In this document: positions 24,660-34,200 of the stretch, in pieces
Layout of the letters: every line of letters starts with the position of its first letter
How positions within the stretch are numbered: position 1 is the first letter of the stretch
From: CAG-698 sp964385755
Lineage (GTDB): Bacteria > Bacillota_I > Bacilli_A > ML615J-28 > CAG-698
Direction of reading: 5' to 3'
Assembly (NCBI GenBank): GCA_964385755.1
Contig: CAYLPZ010000001.1
Coordinates: forward strand, 186,001-250,000
Length of the DNA stretch: 64,000 bases
Program-made: the position numbers and the translations under genes
Notes under the pieces: model-generated
Seen by the model: the letters and a program-made list of their open reading frames with translations, nothing else
What the model was told of the DNA's origin: nothing
Databases searched by the model: none

Positions 24660-25559
24660 TCATAGTTGTTCCTTGATTGATCTGATTACAGAACAAAAAT
24701 CAGTATTGATTTTATCATAACATTCTTCTACTTGACAGTTTGACAATCTAAATCTCATTTTTGGTTCAAGATTGGATCTATCAATATGTATTGGAAATAT
24801 TACTTTTTCGGATGATAAAGCTATATCTAACTCTTTTGGAACCCAAACAGATTTCTGCGAATTATCAGAAAGGATTAAAATCACACCCATACTATTCTCG
24901 ATAGCATTTACTATTACTTCAGTATACTCACTTCCAATAGGAATGCTTTCAGGAGCAATCCAGTATTGAACTCCTTCTTTCAAGAGATTATTTTTAATCT
25001 TCTGTGCCACATCATTATCTTTGCTGCTATAACTAATGAAAATATAACCTTTCGATGTAGAATTATTTGCATGTGGTGTACTTACGTTTTCAGTTTCTGT
25101 CGTGCTCGTGATTTTAAGCGCTTCGTATATTTTACTTATAGCAGACATTAATGAATCACTTTCAGCCATCGCAATTGCAGCAAAAACAATGGATTTATCC
25201 GGAACAACTCGCTCAGGAATTCCTTCTAAAGTGGAATGCGCTAAATCAAGCAGCTCTCTAGAATTTTGTTTGTTGTCTATGCTCTTTCCAAGCCAATAAC
25301 GCTGAATACAAATACCAATTAGAATCGAACTGTAGATTTCGACATTATTCTTTAGATAAAACCTCAATATACTATCTGAAAAGTGTCGAAAATCAGTTTC
25401 ACATGGCTCAAATTCACCTAATAACATAGAATCTAACTCTTGTTTTGCTTTAATAAATTCAGCAGCGACTTCCGGATACTTACTTCCCCAAATGAACTCC
25501 ATTCGTCCCAACTTGAATCCAAACATTGACCAATATCGTAAAGTCTCCTCATTAATCAT
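24660..25559 (-). CDS. TIR-domain protein with helical N-terminus
   Basis: Residues 1-150 are helical and of no family I recognise (MINEETLRYWSMFGFKLGRM, later SILIGICIQRYWLGKSID). A Ser/Thr/Asn linker (about 150-168) leads to a C-terminal TIR domain: GYIFISYSSKDNDVAQKIKN, YWIAPESIPIGSEYTEVI, LSDNSQKSVWVPKELDIAL. The glutamate in APESIPIG (E204) sits where catalytic TIR enzymes have theirs, so NAD cleavage is plausible but untested. No membrane helix is seen. Base composition looks somewhat less AT-rich than neighbouring genes, a hint of transfer. It forms a single-gene unit and is the second of three TIR genes in this window. Confidence 0.85.
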   Translation of the reverse strand: MINEETLRYWSMFGFKLGRMEFIWGSKYPEVAAEFIKAKQELDSMLLGEFEPCETDFRHFSDSILRFYLKNNVEIYSSILIGICIQRYWLGKSIDNKQNSRELLDLAHSTLEGIPERVVPDKSIVFAAIAMAESDSLMSAISKIYEALKITSTTETENVSTPHANNSTSKGYIFISYSSKDNDVAQKIKNNLLKEGVQYWIAPESIPIGSEYTEVIVNAIENSMGVILILSDNSQKSVWVPKELDIALSSEKVIFPIHIDRSNLEPKMRFRLSNCQVEECYDKINTDFCSVIRSIKEQL

Positions 25560-25607
25560 GATAAGTTTTCCTTTCTATTAGTAATCATTAAGATAGTGTT
25601 CTTTAAT

Positions 25608-26963
25608 TTAGCAGGCACGTGACATCAATACTACAGTTTCAACATGTGCAGTCCTAGGAAATAAATCAAATGCCTCTGCTTTTTCTATCTTATAATTACT
25701 TTGAAGCAATGATAAATCTCTTGCCATCGTTGCAACATCACATGAAATGTATACTACTTTATTTATTTTTGTTTCAAGTAAGAAATCGATTACTTTTTGA
25801 TCTAATCCTTTTCTTGGTGGATCTACAAATAAAATATCTATTTTATCATTTATTTTTGAAATATATTCTTCAGTTTTTCCTACATAAAAACTTGCATTAG
25901 ATATATTATTCATTCTTGCATTTTCTTTCGCATCTTCGATTGCTTCTTCGATTACCTCAATGCCATATGCCTTTTTAGCTTTCTTTGATGCTATTAAACA
26001 AATTGTTCCAACACCACAATATGAATCTAATATAACATCATTTTCAGTTACACCTGAAAACTCTATTGCTTTTGCGTAGAGTTTTTCAGTTTGACCATGA
26101 TTTATTTGGAAGAAAGCTTTATGTGATACTTTAAATTTTAATCCTAAGATATCCTCAACTAAATATCCATCACCAAAGACAAGAATTGACTCTTCTCCTA
26201 AGATTACATTATTATCTTTCTTATTAATATTTACAACAACAGATTTGATTTGATTAAACTTAGAAACTAATCTTTCAGTTAATATTTTTATATTATTTTC
26301 TTTATATTCATTAACAATGATACAAACTAAATATTCTTCTTTTGTATTCTTTCTTATTAGTAAATGTCTAATCTCACCATTGTTATTTTTTTCATTATAT
26401 GCGGTGATGCCTAAATCTCCACATACATTTTTAACAAAAATAGCTATTTGTGTTGTAAGATCAGTTTGAATTTCACAACTTCTTACTTCACAAATTTCAT
26501 GACTCTTTTTCTTATAAAAACCACATTTTATCTTTCCGTTTTCGTTTCTAAATGGAATTTGAACTTTGTTACGATACATTTTAACTTCATCGCTACCTGT
26601 GATATGTTTTACTTCAAAATTTAAATGCCCAATCTTTTTGAATGTTTCGTTTACCATTTTAAGTTTAAAATCAAGTTCTTGAGCATAATCCATGTGGCAA
26701 AGATCACATCCCCCACAAACACCAAAATATTTACATGATGGATAAATTCTTCTTTCTGAATCATTTAATCTATTTATCACTTTTGCATAACCAAACTTAG
26801 AGTTTTCTTTTGTTACTTCTAGTTTCGCTTTTTCACCTGGAAGCAAAAATGGAACAAAATAAGGTTTACCATTTTCCCTAACTATTCCTAAGCCCTCATG
26901 AGAAAGGTTTTCACAAGTTGCACTAATTATTGTTTTATTAATAGGTTTATTATCTTTTTTCAT
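25608..26963 (-). CDS. rlmD: 23S rRNA (uracil-C5)-methyltransferase, RlmD/RlmCD (RumA) family
   Basis: A 451-residue RNA methyltransferase with an N-terminal TRAM domain (about 1-70), iron-sulfur cysteines C77-x5-C83-x2-C86 (CKYFGVCGGC) plus a later Cys in the ICEVRSCE segment, the FQINHGQTEKLY motif, the SAM motif ILDSYCGVGTICLIAS, VDPPRKGLD, and the catalytic cysteine in VYISCDVATMARDL. These enzymes methylate uridines of 23S rRNA; Gram-positive members may serve two sites (RlmCD). TrmFO-independent tRNA methylation is less likely given the Fe-S cluster. Single-gene unit; the previous gene upstream ends with a terminator at 27002-27021. Confidence 0.9.
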   Translation of the reverse strand: MKKDNKPINKTIISATCENLSHEGLGIVRENGKPYFVPFLLPGEKAKLEVTKENSKFGYAKVINRLNDSERRIYPSCKYFGVCGGCDLCHMDYAQELDFKLKMVNETFKKIGHLNFEVKHITGSDEVKMYRNKVQIPFRNENGKIKCGFYKKKSHEICEVRSCEIQTDLTTQIAIFVKNVCGDLGITAYNEKNNNGEIRHLLIRKNTKEEYLVCIIVNEYKENNIKILTERLVSKFNQIKSVVVNINKKDNNVILGEESILVFGDGYLVEDILGLKFKVSHKAFFQINHGQTEKLYAKAIEFSGVTENDVILDSYCGVGTICLIASKKAKKAYGIEVIEEAIEDAKENARMNNISNASFYVGKTEEYISKINDKIDILFVDPPRKGLDQKVIDFLLETKINKVVYISCDVATMARDLSLLQSNYKIEKAEAFDLFPRTAHVETVVLMSRAC

Positions 26964-27001
26964 ATTTATTTCTCTTTCTATCTTTAATATTATACCAAAA
27001 A

Positions 27002-27021
27002 AGGCTTTAAAATTAAAGCCT
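27002..27021 (-). terminator. Terminator overlapping the end of the AI-2E-family gene
   Basis: AGGCTTTAA / TTAAAGCCT inverted repeat. On the minus strand it is followed by TTTTTTGG. It overlaps the stop codon region. Confidence 0.78.
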
Positions 27022-28090
27022 AATTGATATCTACTTTTTTAGGTAAATACTTTATTGTTATAATAATAATATTAATCAGTGGAATTGCAATTATCATACC
27101 TATTAAACCAAATAAACTTCCAAAGAAAACAATCCCAATCATTACAATAAGTGGGTGAACTTTATTTTCTTTACCATGTAAATATGGTGTAATAATATCA
27201 GATTCAATTATTTGTATAATTAGTATGATTACAACTATAATTATTGCTTTTATACTTGACTCTGATAATGCTACTAAAACTGGAAATATACCACCAAGAT
27301 ACGGACCAAGATAGGGGATTATATTAGTAATAGCTAATATTAATCCAAACAAAAACGGGTATTTACTTTTAACTAGCATAAAACAAACTGAGGATATTAC
27401 AAATAACAAAATCATAATTGTAAAATTAACTTTGATAAATTTACTCATACTTTGGTTTATTTCACCTAAGTAATTCTTTAAATTTATTTTGCCTTTTGCA
27501 ATTAATAAATTACGAAAATAATTCATTATTTTTTCATAATCTAGTAAAAAATAAACAAGTGACATAGGGATAAGTACGATAACACTAACCCATCTAAATA
27601 AACTTTGAAAAATTGATTTTACATCAACATTCATATCACTTATATATCCTTTGAGAAGATCTAATATATTATCAAATGTAGGTTTATAATCATCAGGAAG
27701 AAAATTAAATTTTTTTGAAAAAGAGTTAATTTTAGTTTTTAATTGATTTACTATTTCATCATAGTTATCAATAAAATCATTTACTTCTTTTGATATAATC
27801 GGAATGGTAGTCCTAAAAAATACATAGATAACTATTGCAAACAATATAAGAGTAATGCAAACTGCAAACCACCTTTTTTTAACAAATTTCTTTATCCACT
27901 CTGTAACTGGTTCTAGAATATAACTAAGCACAAAAGCTATTAAAAATGGTAAGACAATTGAAAAAATATTTATTACTATTCCATTTATTTTTGGAGCTAG
28001 AATAAAAAAGATTATTAAGGTAATACCAACCTTTATTAAAAAACTTAAGTTTATTTTTAATTTTTTATTATCATTTTTATCATAATTCAT
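27020..28090 (-). CDS. AI-2E family transporter (UPF0118)
   Basis: Start chosen at ATG 28090 (MNYDKNDNKK), with GGTGA five bases upstream; an upstream in-frame ATG lacks a site. The 356-residue membrane protein shows the family layout: two to three helices near the N-terminus, a soluble helical segment (DFIDNYDEIVNQLKTKINSF), and a C-terminal helix bundle with TNIIPYLGPYLGGIFPVLVA, IESDIITPYLHGK and HPLIVMIGIVFFGSLFGLIG. The GPYLGG element and the H-P-L-I-V motif are characteristic. Family members export small molecules or act as Na+/H+ antiporters; the substrate cannot be told here. Confidence 0.88.
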   Translation of the reverse strand: MNYDKNDNKKLKINLSFLIKVGITLIIFFILAPKINGIVINIFSIVLPFLIAFVLSYILEPVTEWIKKFVKKRWFAVCITLILFAIVIYVFFRTTIPIISKEVNDFIDNYDEIVNQLKTKINSFSKKFNFLPDDYKPTFDNILDLLKGYISDMNVDVKSIFQSLFRWVSVIVLIPMSLVYFLLDYEKIMNYFRNLLIAKGKINLKNYLGEINQSMSKFIKVNFTIMILLFVISSVCFMLVKSKYPFLFGLILAITNIIPYLGPYLGGIFPVLVALSESSIKAIIIVVIILIIQIIESDIITPYLHGKENKVHPLIVMIGIVFFGSLFGLIGMIIAIPLINIIIITIKYLPKKVDIN

Positions 28091-28179
28091 AAATTCACCA
28101 TATATATTATGTGTATATACAAAAATAATAAACAATAATAATAAAAAAATTGAAGTAAAATACTCTAGTTTAATATAAA

Positions 28180-28300
28180 TTATTTCTTTTTATATTTCTT
28201 TATAATTTCAAACATTTCATTTGTAATGACATGTTCTACCCAACAAGCATTATCTTCTTAAGTCTCTTGGCTTGCTCCCATGTCCAATTAATCTGACAAT
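28180..28300 (-). pseudogene. C-terminal remnant of a DtxR/MntR-family metalloregulator
   Basis: In the 240 bases between the AI-2E gene and the esterase gene, the minus strand reads GASQET, a stop codon, then EDNACWVEHVITNEMFEIIKK. This is the pattern ETAEEDAC-R-I-EHVIS-E-E-T-F-E-K-I that closes the metal-binding domain of DtxR/MntR repressors. The in-frame stop, a frameshift upstream and absence of the DNA-binding domain show a dead relic. It implies loss of an iron- or manganese-responsive repressor at this spot. Confidence 0.55.
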
Positions 28301-28330
28301 TACATAAGTATTTGAATTAATAATACTTTA

Positions 28331-29191
28331 TCATTTGCTTTCATTTAATAAAAACTCCATACTGTGAATAAAATATTTTGACCAAAAAGCTTCATGATGC
28401 TTTCCACTAGTATCAATAATCATATCCAATTGTTCTTCTTTAAAACCTAGTCTTAATAATTCTAAATATGTAAAAGCGGTAGGCTTGATAAAAATTTTCT
28501 CAAATTCTTTACCACCACTTAATAAAGCAATTTTTATGTTAGTTCCATATTTATTTACAAGTTCTTTGTAAAACTTTCGTAAGTTTGTTTGATTAGCTAA
28601 AGAAAATGCAGGGGAATAACAAAGTACTTTAGAAACCAAACTTTGATAATAAAATCCAGCATAAAAACTAATTAATCCACCCATCGATGAACCACCAAAA
28701 ATTGTATGATCACGATCAGGAATTGTTCGAAAAGTTTGATCTATTACAGGTTTTATAATTTTAAAAATACAATCTAAATATAAAGAACCACAATAATAAA
28801 AATCTTGATTTTCAGATTGTTTTTCACTACAAATAAAATTCTCTGGTACCATTTCATAAAATCGTGTATCTTCATCGTTTGGACAATCAAAACCTACATA
28901 GATTAAACCATCATATCCTTTTTTCATCATTTGATAATTGTGTTCATCGATATTCCACTCACCATAAGCACTTAGATACTTATCTACTAAATTTTGTCCA
29001 TCACTCATATACATTACACTATACTTTTTATTTGTTTTCTCAAAATAATCAAAAGGTAAAAATACTCTTACTATTCTTTTTCTTTGTTTTGGAAGAGGTG
29101 TATCAAATAAACATTGATATAAAAAACCATGCTTAATATTATTTGGCTTTTTATCATATCTTGTAAATAACTCTATTTCTTTTGGAAGCAT
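28331..29191 (-). CDS. Alpha/beta-hydrolase, Fes/esterase-D type
   Basis: Start set at the second of two adjacent ATGs (29191), six bases after AGGAG; 286 residues. The nucleophile elbow is GSSMGG (in FGGSSMGGLISFYAGF), and the C-terminal HHEAFWSKYF holds the likely catalytic His. RIVRVFLPFDYFEKTNKKYS-VMYMSDGQN is the usual opening of the enterochelin-esterase/putative-esterase family. No signal peptide is present, so it acts in the cytosol. Substrate is unknown: siderophore, acyl or sugar esters are all possible. The DtxR-like relic directly downstream would fit an old iron-related context, but that is guesswork. Confidence 0.83.
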   Translation of the reverse strand: MLPKEIELFTRYDKKPNNIKHGFLYQCLFDTPLPKQRKRIVRVFLPFDYFEKTNKKYSVMYMSDGQNLVDKYLSAYGEWNIDEHNYQMMKKGYDGLIYVGFDCPNDEDTRFYEMVPENFICSEKQSENQDFYYCGSLYLDCIFKIIKPVIDQTFRTIPDRDHTIFGGSSMGGLISFYAGFYYQSLVSKVLCYSPAFSLANQTNLRKFYKELVNKYGTNIKIALLSGGKEFEKIFIKPTAFTYLELLRLGFKEEQLDMIIDTSGKHHEAFWSKYFIHSMEFLLNESK

Positions 29192-29292
29192 CATTTTCTC
29201 CTAATTTTTTTAGTACCAATATATAATTGATAATCGCATTTCTTTATTAGTATATCATAATTTTATGTTTATAAAAACTAATTAAAAAACAA

Positions 29293-29323
29293 AGGACTTA
29301 AAAAGCATAACTTTTTAAGTCTT
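29293..29323 (-). terminator. Terminator after the SDR gene
   Basis: Long stem (about 12 bp) AGGACTTAAAAAG / CTTTTTAAGTCTT with loop CATAA, ten bases beyond the stop codon. Confidence 0.78.
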
Positions 29324-29332
29324 TTTGTATTT

Positions 29333-30166
29333 TTATTTCTTTTTCTTTTTAAATTCTTTCATACCGTATGTAGAGCCACCATCACATAAAATATCTACAC
29401 CAGCTAAATAACCATTTCTTTCATCCGCTAATGTTGCTATTGCGAAACCTAGCTCTTCTGGTTTTCCCATTCTTTCTTCAGCACTAAATGGAATTAGCAT
29501 ACCACCATCTTTAGCTTCAAGATTGCCCATATCAGTTGCAATTAATCCTGGACTTAATGATGCAACACGTATTCCTTTTTTACCATATTCAAAAGCACAT
29601 TTTTTGGCATACCATAAAACAAAGTTCTTAGATAAAGAATAAGCGAATCCTTTTTGTTGATATTCACCTTTTGCCATCATACTTTTCTTTACTAGTTTCT
29701 TTACGAATTCATCTTCATTAGTTTCAGCAAGTGGATATTTTTTCTTTGGAATAATAAACTCTGGAAGAATATAAGCTGAATTTGATGATATATCAATAAT
29801 TACACTTCCAGGATTCATAACTTTTGAGAATTCTTGATTAATATATACAGTGCCTAAAGCATTAATTCTCAAGATAGACTCAGGAGTACCTTTCATTGCA
29901 GGTGAGACACCAGCTGCATTAATTACATTTTTAATTTCGCCTAATGTTACACAATAATCAACTAACTCTTTAACACTTTCTCTTTTGGAAGTATCACATA
30001 CTTTAGCATATGCTTGATATCCTAATTCTTTAAGTGTACTAACTGCATTTTCTAGCTTAGATAATGTTCTTCCTGTTACAACAATAACTTTATCCTTTGC
30101 CATAAATTTTGCAGTTTCTAAACCCATACCGCTACCGCCACCGGTAATTACACATACATTTGCCAT
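29333..30166 (-). CDS. Short-chain dehydrogenase/reductase (SDR)
   Basis: A 277-residue classical SDR. The cofactor motif is TGGGSGMG (G-x3-G-x-G) at the N-terminus, NAAG is in strand 4 (NVINAAGVSP), a catalytic Ser lies in IIDISSNSAY, and Y-x3-K is in YSLSKNFVLW. The segment ASLSPGLIATDM is the usual P-G motif. R in TGRTLSKLE, two residues after beta2, suggests NADP preference. The C-terminus is lysine-rich. The substrate is not evident; an insert of about 35 residues (PEFIIPKKKYPLAETNEDEF) between the Ser and Tyr motifs is somewhat longer than typical. Start has AAGGAGG. Single-gene unit. Confidence 0.88.
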   Translation of the reverse strand: MANVCVITGGGSGMGLETAKFMAKDKVIVVTGRTLSKLENAVSTLKELGYQAYAKVCDTSKRESVKELVDYCVTLGEIKNVINAAGVSPAMKGTPESILRINALGTVYINQEFSKVMNPGSVIIDISSNSAYILPEFIIPKKKYPLAETNEDEFVKKLVKKSMMAKGEYQQKGFAYSLSKNFVLWYAKKCAFEYGKKGIRVASLSPGLIATDMGNLEAKDGGMLIPFSAEERMGKPEELGFAIATLADERNGYLAGVDILCDGGSTYGMKEFKKKKK

Positions 30167-30336
30167 ACTAATATTTCCTCCTTTTTTTTATTATTTTATA
30201 TTTATTTTTAATAAATGTCAATAAACAACTTTTTATTTTATGTATAAATAATGTTATTTTTGATTTCCTTAGAATATTTATTTTTACTTAAATTTAATCG
30301 ATTTTTATTTTCATCCACGTATTTTAAAATAAAAAG

Positions 30337-30358
30337 GACTAACGAAAACTCGTTAGTC
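30337..30358 (-). terminator. Terminator after the Bax-inhibitor family gene
   Basis: Perfect 9-bp stem GACTAACGA / TCGTTAGTC, loop AAAC. On the minus strand it is followed by CTTTTTATTTT. The rest of the 300 bases between the SDR and Bax-inhibitor genes shows nothing else. Confidence 0.8.
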
Positions 30359-30465
30359 ACAACGTTCTAAAACAGTTTTTACACATCAAGTATAATATGT
30401 TGAACTTTTATCAATAACTATTATCTTAAGTAAATTTAATTTTTATAATAAGTTTATGTGTTTGA

Positions 30466-31200
30466 TTAATTTCTATCAAATAAAGAATATAGTTTAATTA
30501 CTAATTCTAATATTTCAACATATAACCAAATTAATGTAAATGATAAACCGAATGCGGCATTCCATTCATATTCTTTTGGATATCCACCTTCAACTATTTG
30601 TCTAATCTTTTCTAAGTCAAAGAATAAATATAAAGTAGCAAGGAAGATTGTAACAGCTGAAATAGCTAGGGACAATCCAATACTAATTTCAATAAATAAA
30701 CTTGCAAGAGAAATCAGTAATGCAACTATAATAAATGAAATAGCAAAAATTGATAAGAATTTCATAAACTTATTATTTACTTTTACTACATTACTAACAA
30801 ATAAAAGCACAACAACAGCAAATACAGCTACAGTTGAAAGTAATGCAATAGAAACAGCACCTTGTAAAATGCCACTACAAATGTATGATACAACACCTAC
30901 TAACATTCCTTCAGCAATACAATAGATAATACCAAATACTTTTGCTAATCTTAAACTAACTAAAGCAATTAGTGATGAAACAAAAGTAATACTACCAGAA
31001 ATAATCAAGGCAATCATTCCTGCTTCTGGAGCATTATTTAATAATACTATTCCGATTATTGCACCTAAAACAGCTGTAGCTAAAAATATTAGTGTTTTTA
31101 TTGTTACTCCTTTATATGTACATGCTTCATAATTCTCTAAAGTTTCTGGACCATTATTTAATATTTTGCGAAAAGCAATATTTGAATTTCCTAATTTCAT
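30466..31200 (-). CDS. Bax inhibitor-1 family membrane protein (BaxI_1 type)
   Basis: This 244-residue integral membrane protein has about seven hydrophobic helices. The N-terminal YEACTYKGVTIKTLIFLATA is diagnostic for the bacterial BaxI_1 (YccA/YetJ-like) branch. Later conserved pieces are FFDLEKIRQIVEGGYPKEYEW and AAFGLSFTLIWLYVEILELV, which contain the acidic residues that form the pH-sensitive gate in YetJ-like calcium channels. The likely role is a calcium leak or stress-related channel in the plasma membrane. Start has AAAGAAAGG upstream. It sits downstream of polC on the same strand with a 95-base gap. Confidence 0.85.
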   Translation of the reverse strand: MKLGNSNIAFRKILNNGPETLENYEACTYKGVTIKTLIFLATAVLGAIIGIVLLNNAPEAGMIALIISGSITFVSSLIALVSLRLAKVFGIIYCIAEGMLVGVVSYICSGILQGAVSIALLSTVAVFAVVVLLFVSNVVKVNNKFMKFLSIFAISFIIVALLISLASLFIEISIGLSLAISAVTIFLATLYLFFDLEKIRQIVEGGYPKEYEWNAAFGLSFTLIWLYVEILELVIKLYSLFDRN

Positions 31201-31295
31201 AATTATTATTCCTTTCTTTTACACTATATATTATATATTATTTTATGTTTTTATTCAATTATTATATAATAACATTTTTTATATAAAGTGTAACA

Positions 31296-34200
31296 CTAAT
31301 TAAAGTCATCTAAAAACTTGAATAATCCTACTTTATCTTCTTTTGGCAAGTCTTTAAAAGCTCCTAGAACAAATAACTTGTCAAATAATGATTTAGAAAT
31401 TTTCCCTCTTCTTGATGCATCATCCATTGAAGTAAATGGATGATTTCCTCTTCTTTCAACCAAAGTTTTTGCTGTTGATTCGCCTAAACTATCTACAGCA
31501 ACAAATGGAATTCTTAAAGAATTACCTTCAATTGTGAAATTAACTGCATCTGATTTGTTGATATCAACACCTAAGAAACTATATCCTCGAGCACACATTT
31601 CTAGAGCAACTCTTAAACCAACTAATAGTTTTTTCTGTTTTACATCACTCATATCACCTAAATCAGATTTTGACTGCTTCATATCTTGCTCTTCATTTTC
31701 TGTTAAATCTTGATTACCATATTTTGTATCAAGTTCTAACACTCTTGCTTTGATTGCATCATATCCTTTTTGAAGTGTATCAACTTCAAATTGATCTGTA
31801 CGTTTAGAGAAGAAACCAGAGTAATAATATAATGGTTTATAGAATTTAAACCAGGCAATACGAAGGGCCATTATTACATAAGCGGTTGCATGGGCTTTTG
31901 GGAAAAGGTATTCTATTTTTTTACAACAATCAATATACCATTCTTCCACATGATGTTCACGCATTATTTTTTCAAACTCATCAGTTAGTTTTCTACCTTT
32001 ACGAACTGCTTCCATTATTTTAAACGATACTTTTGCAGGGATACCTTTAGATATTAGATACCCCATAATATCATCACGACAACATATTAGTTTAGAAATT
32101 GGAATTGGATCATATCCTTCTTTCAATCCTAAGAAATAATCTCGTGCATTACCGCTCCATACATTTGTACCATGGCTTAAACCTGAAATACGAATTAAAT
32201 CTGATATTGTTTTTGGTCTAACTTCTTCACACATATTTTTAGTAAGATTAGTACCAAACTCAGGTAACCCAGTTGTACCAACACGTGACAATACGTCTTC
32301 TTCTTTTACACCTAATACTTCAATACCATTAAACATTCTTAAAACATTCGGATCAAAAATAGGAATGTTTTCAACTGAAGTAAATGGAAATTCATTAGGA
32401 TTTTCATCAACAAAGTTCATAAGATATCTAACCATAGTTGGATCATCATGACCAAGTATATCTAATTTTAATAAATTTTCTTCAAATTTATGGTAATCAA
32501 CGTGCGTAGTTTTCCATTCACTTGTTATATCATCTGCTGGGTATTGTACAGGAGTAATTTCATTAACATCAACTCCCTCAGGAACAACTACTATACCACC
32601 AGGATGTTGTCCTGTCTGACGTTTAATTCCTGTAATTTTTCCTGCCATTGAATCAACTTCACAACTTCGTAATATCTTACCTCTTTTGGCATAATAATCT
32701 CTTATATAACTTTTTGCTGTTCTCTCCGCAATTGTTCCAATTGTGCCACCACGGAAAGTATTTTCAACACCAAATATTTCACGACAAAAGTCATGTGCTC
32801 TTGATTGATATTCACCTGAGAAATTAAGATCAATATCTGGTGTTTTATCTCCTTCAAATCCTAAGAATGTTTCAAACGGAATGTTACATCCATCACCTTT
32901 CATTGGTGTATTACAAATTGGACAATTACATGGTGGAAGATCAAGACCAGAATCTACACTATTTAGAATGTCAATAAACTGAATTTCTTCACTTCTACGA
33001 ACATACTTTTTCTCTTCTTCTTCAGTATATTTGAAAGCACTAAAATGGCATTTTGGGCATACATAATGTGGAGCTAAACTATTTACCTCAGTTATACACA
33101 TAAATGTCGCAACCAAGCTAGAACCAACAGATCCACGACTACCAACTACATATCCAGCATCTCTTGAATGTTTAACTAACAAATAAGCAATATAATAAAT
33201 TGTACCAAAACTATTTTTAATGATACTACCTAATTCTTTATCAAGACGGTCAGATACTATTTGTGGGAGAGGATTACCATACATTCCATGAGCTACTTCA
33301 TAAGTTATGTGCTTTAAATCCTCAACAGCAGAAGGTACACCAAATTTCTTCATAAAGTCATCTTCTGGCGCAAATAACTTTTTAGGGAATAGATTAAATG
33401 TTTCAACCATATTCGCAATCTTATTAGTATTAGTTACAACTATTTCATAGGCTACATTTTCACCTAAAAATGCAAACTCAGAAAGCATTTCTTCAGTATT
33501 ACGATAGTGAGTGTCAGGAAGGTTTTCAAGACCATTTAAGTCATGAATACCTCCACCAATTAATGGCTTATCACAAACAACTGCACGATATACACGATCA
33601 CTTGCGTCAAGTTCATGAATATCTCCAGTGGCAACAACCATTTTATTTAATACACCAGCAGCTTTAATAATTTTAGAAATTACATTTCTAATCTTACCTT
33701 CAGTCAGTTCATCTTGTTTCTTTTCGATAAGTGAACTATAGCAACTAACAGGTTGTACTTCAATATAATCATAAAATTCCATTACCTTAAGTAATTCATC
33801 AAAATCCTTATTTAAAGCAGTTTCAAACACTTCACCATGAACACAGCTACTACCAACCAAAATTCCTTCACGATGTTCATTAATTACTCTCTTAAGAAAA
33901 CGTGGTGTCTTGTAAAAGTGATTACAATGAGCATCACTAACCATACGATTGATATTGACAAGTCCAACACGATTTAAAGCTAGCATTGTTACATGATATG
34001 AATAGAATGTTTTAAAAATAGTTTCTTCATCAACTAAAGAATTAATTTGATTATAATTTGTTATTCCATCATTTAAAAGATCATTCCACATCTTAATAAA
34101 TATCTCAGCAGTAGCAATTGCATCATTACTTGCACGATGGTGACCATCTAATGTAATATTAAAATATTTAACTAAATCCTCTAAACCAAACTTTTTAAGT

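Noticed and set aside
24509..24660. Selenocysteine recoding of the TGA in the Cys-rich frame
   Set aside because: The TGA lies in the hairpin loop, whereas a bacterial SECIS hairpin follows the TGA; no sel genes are in the window.
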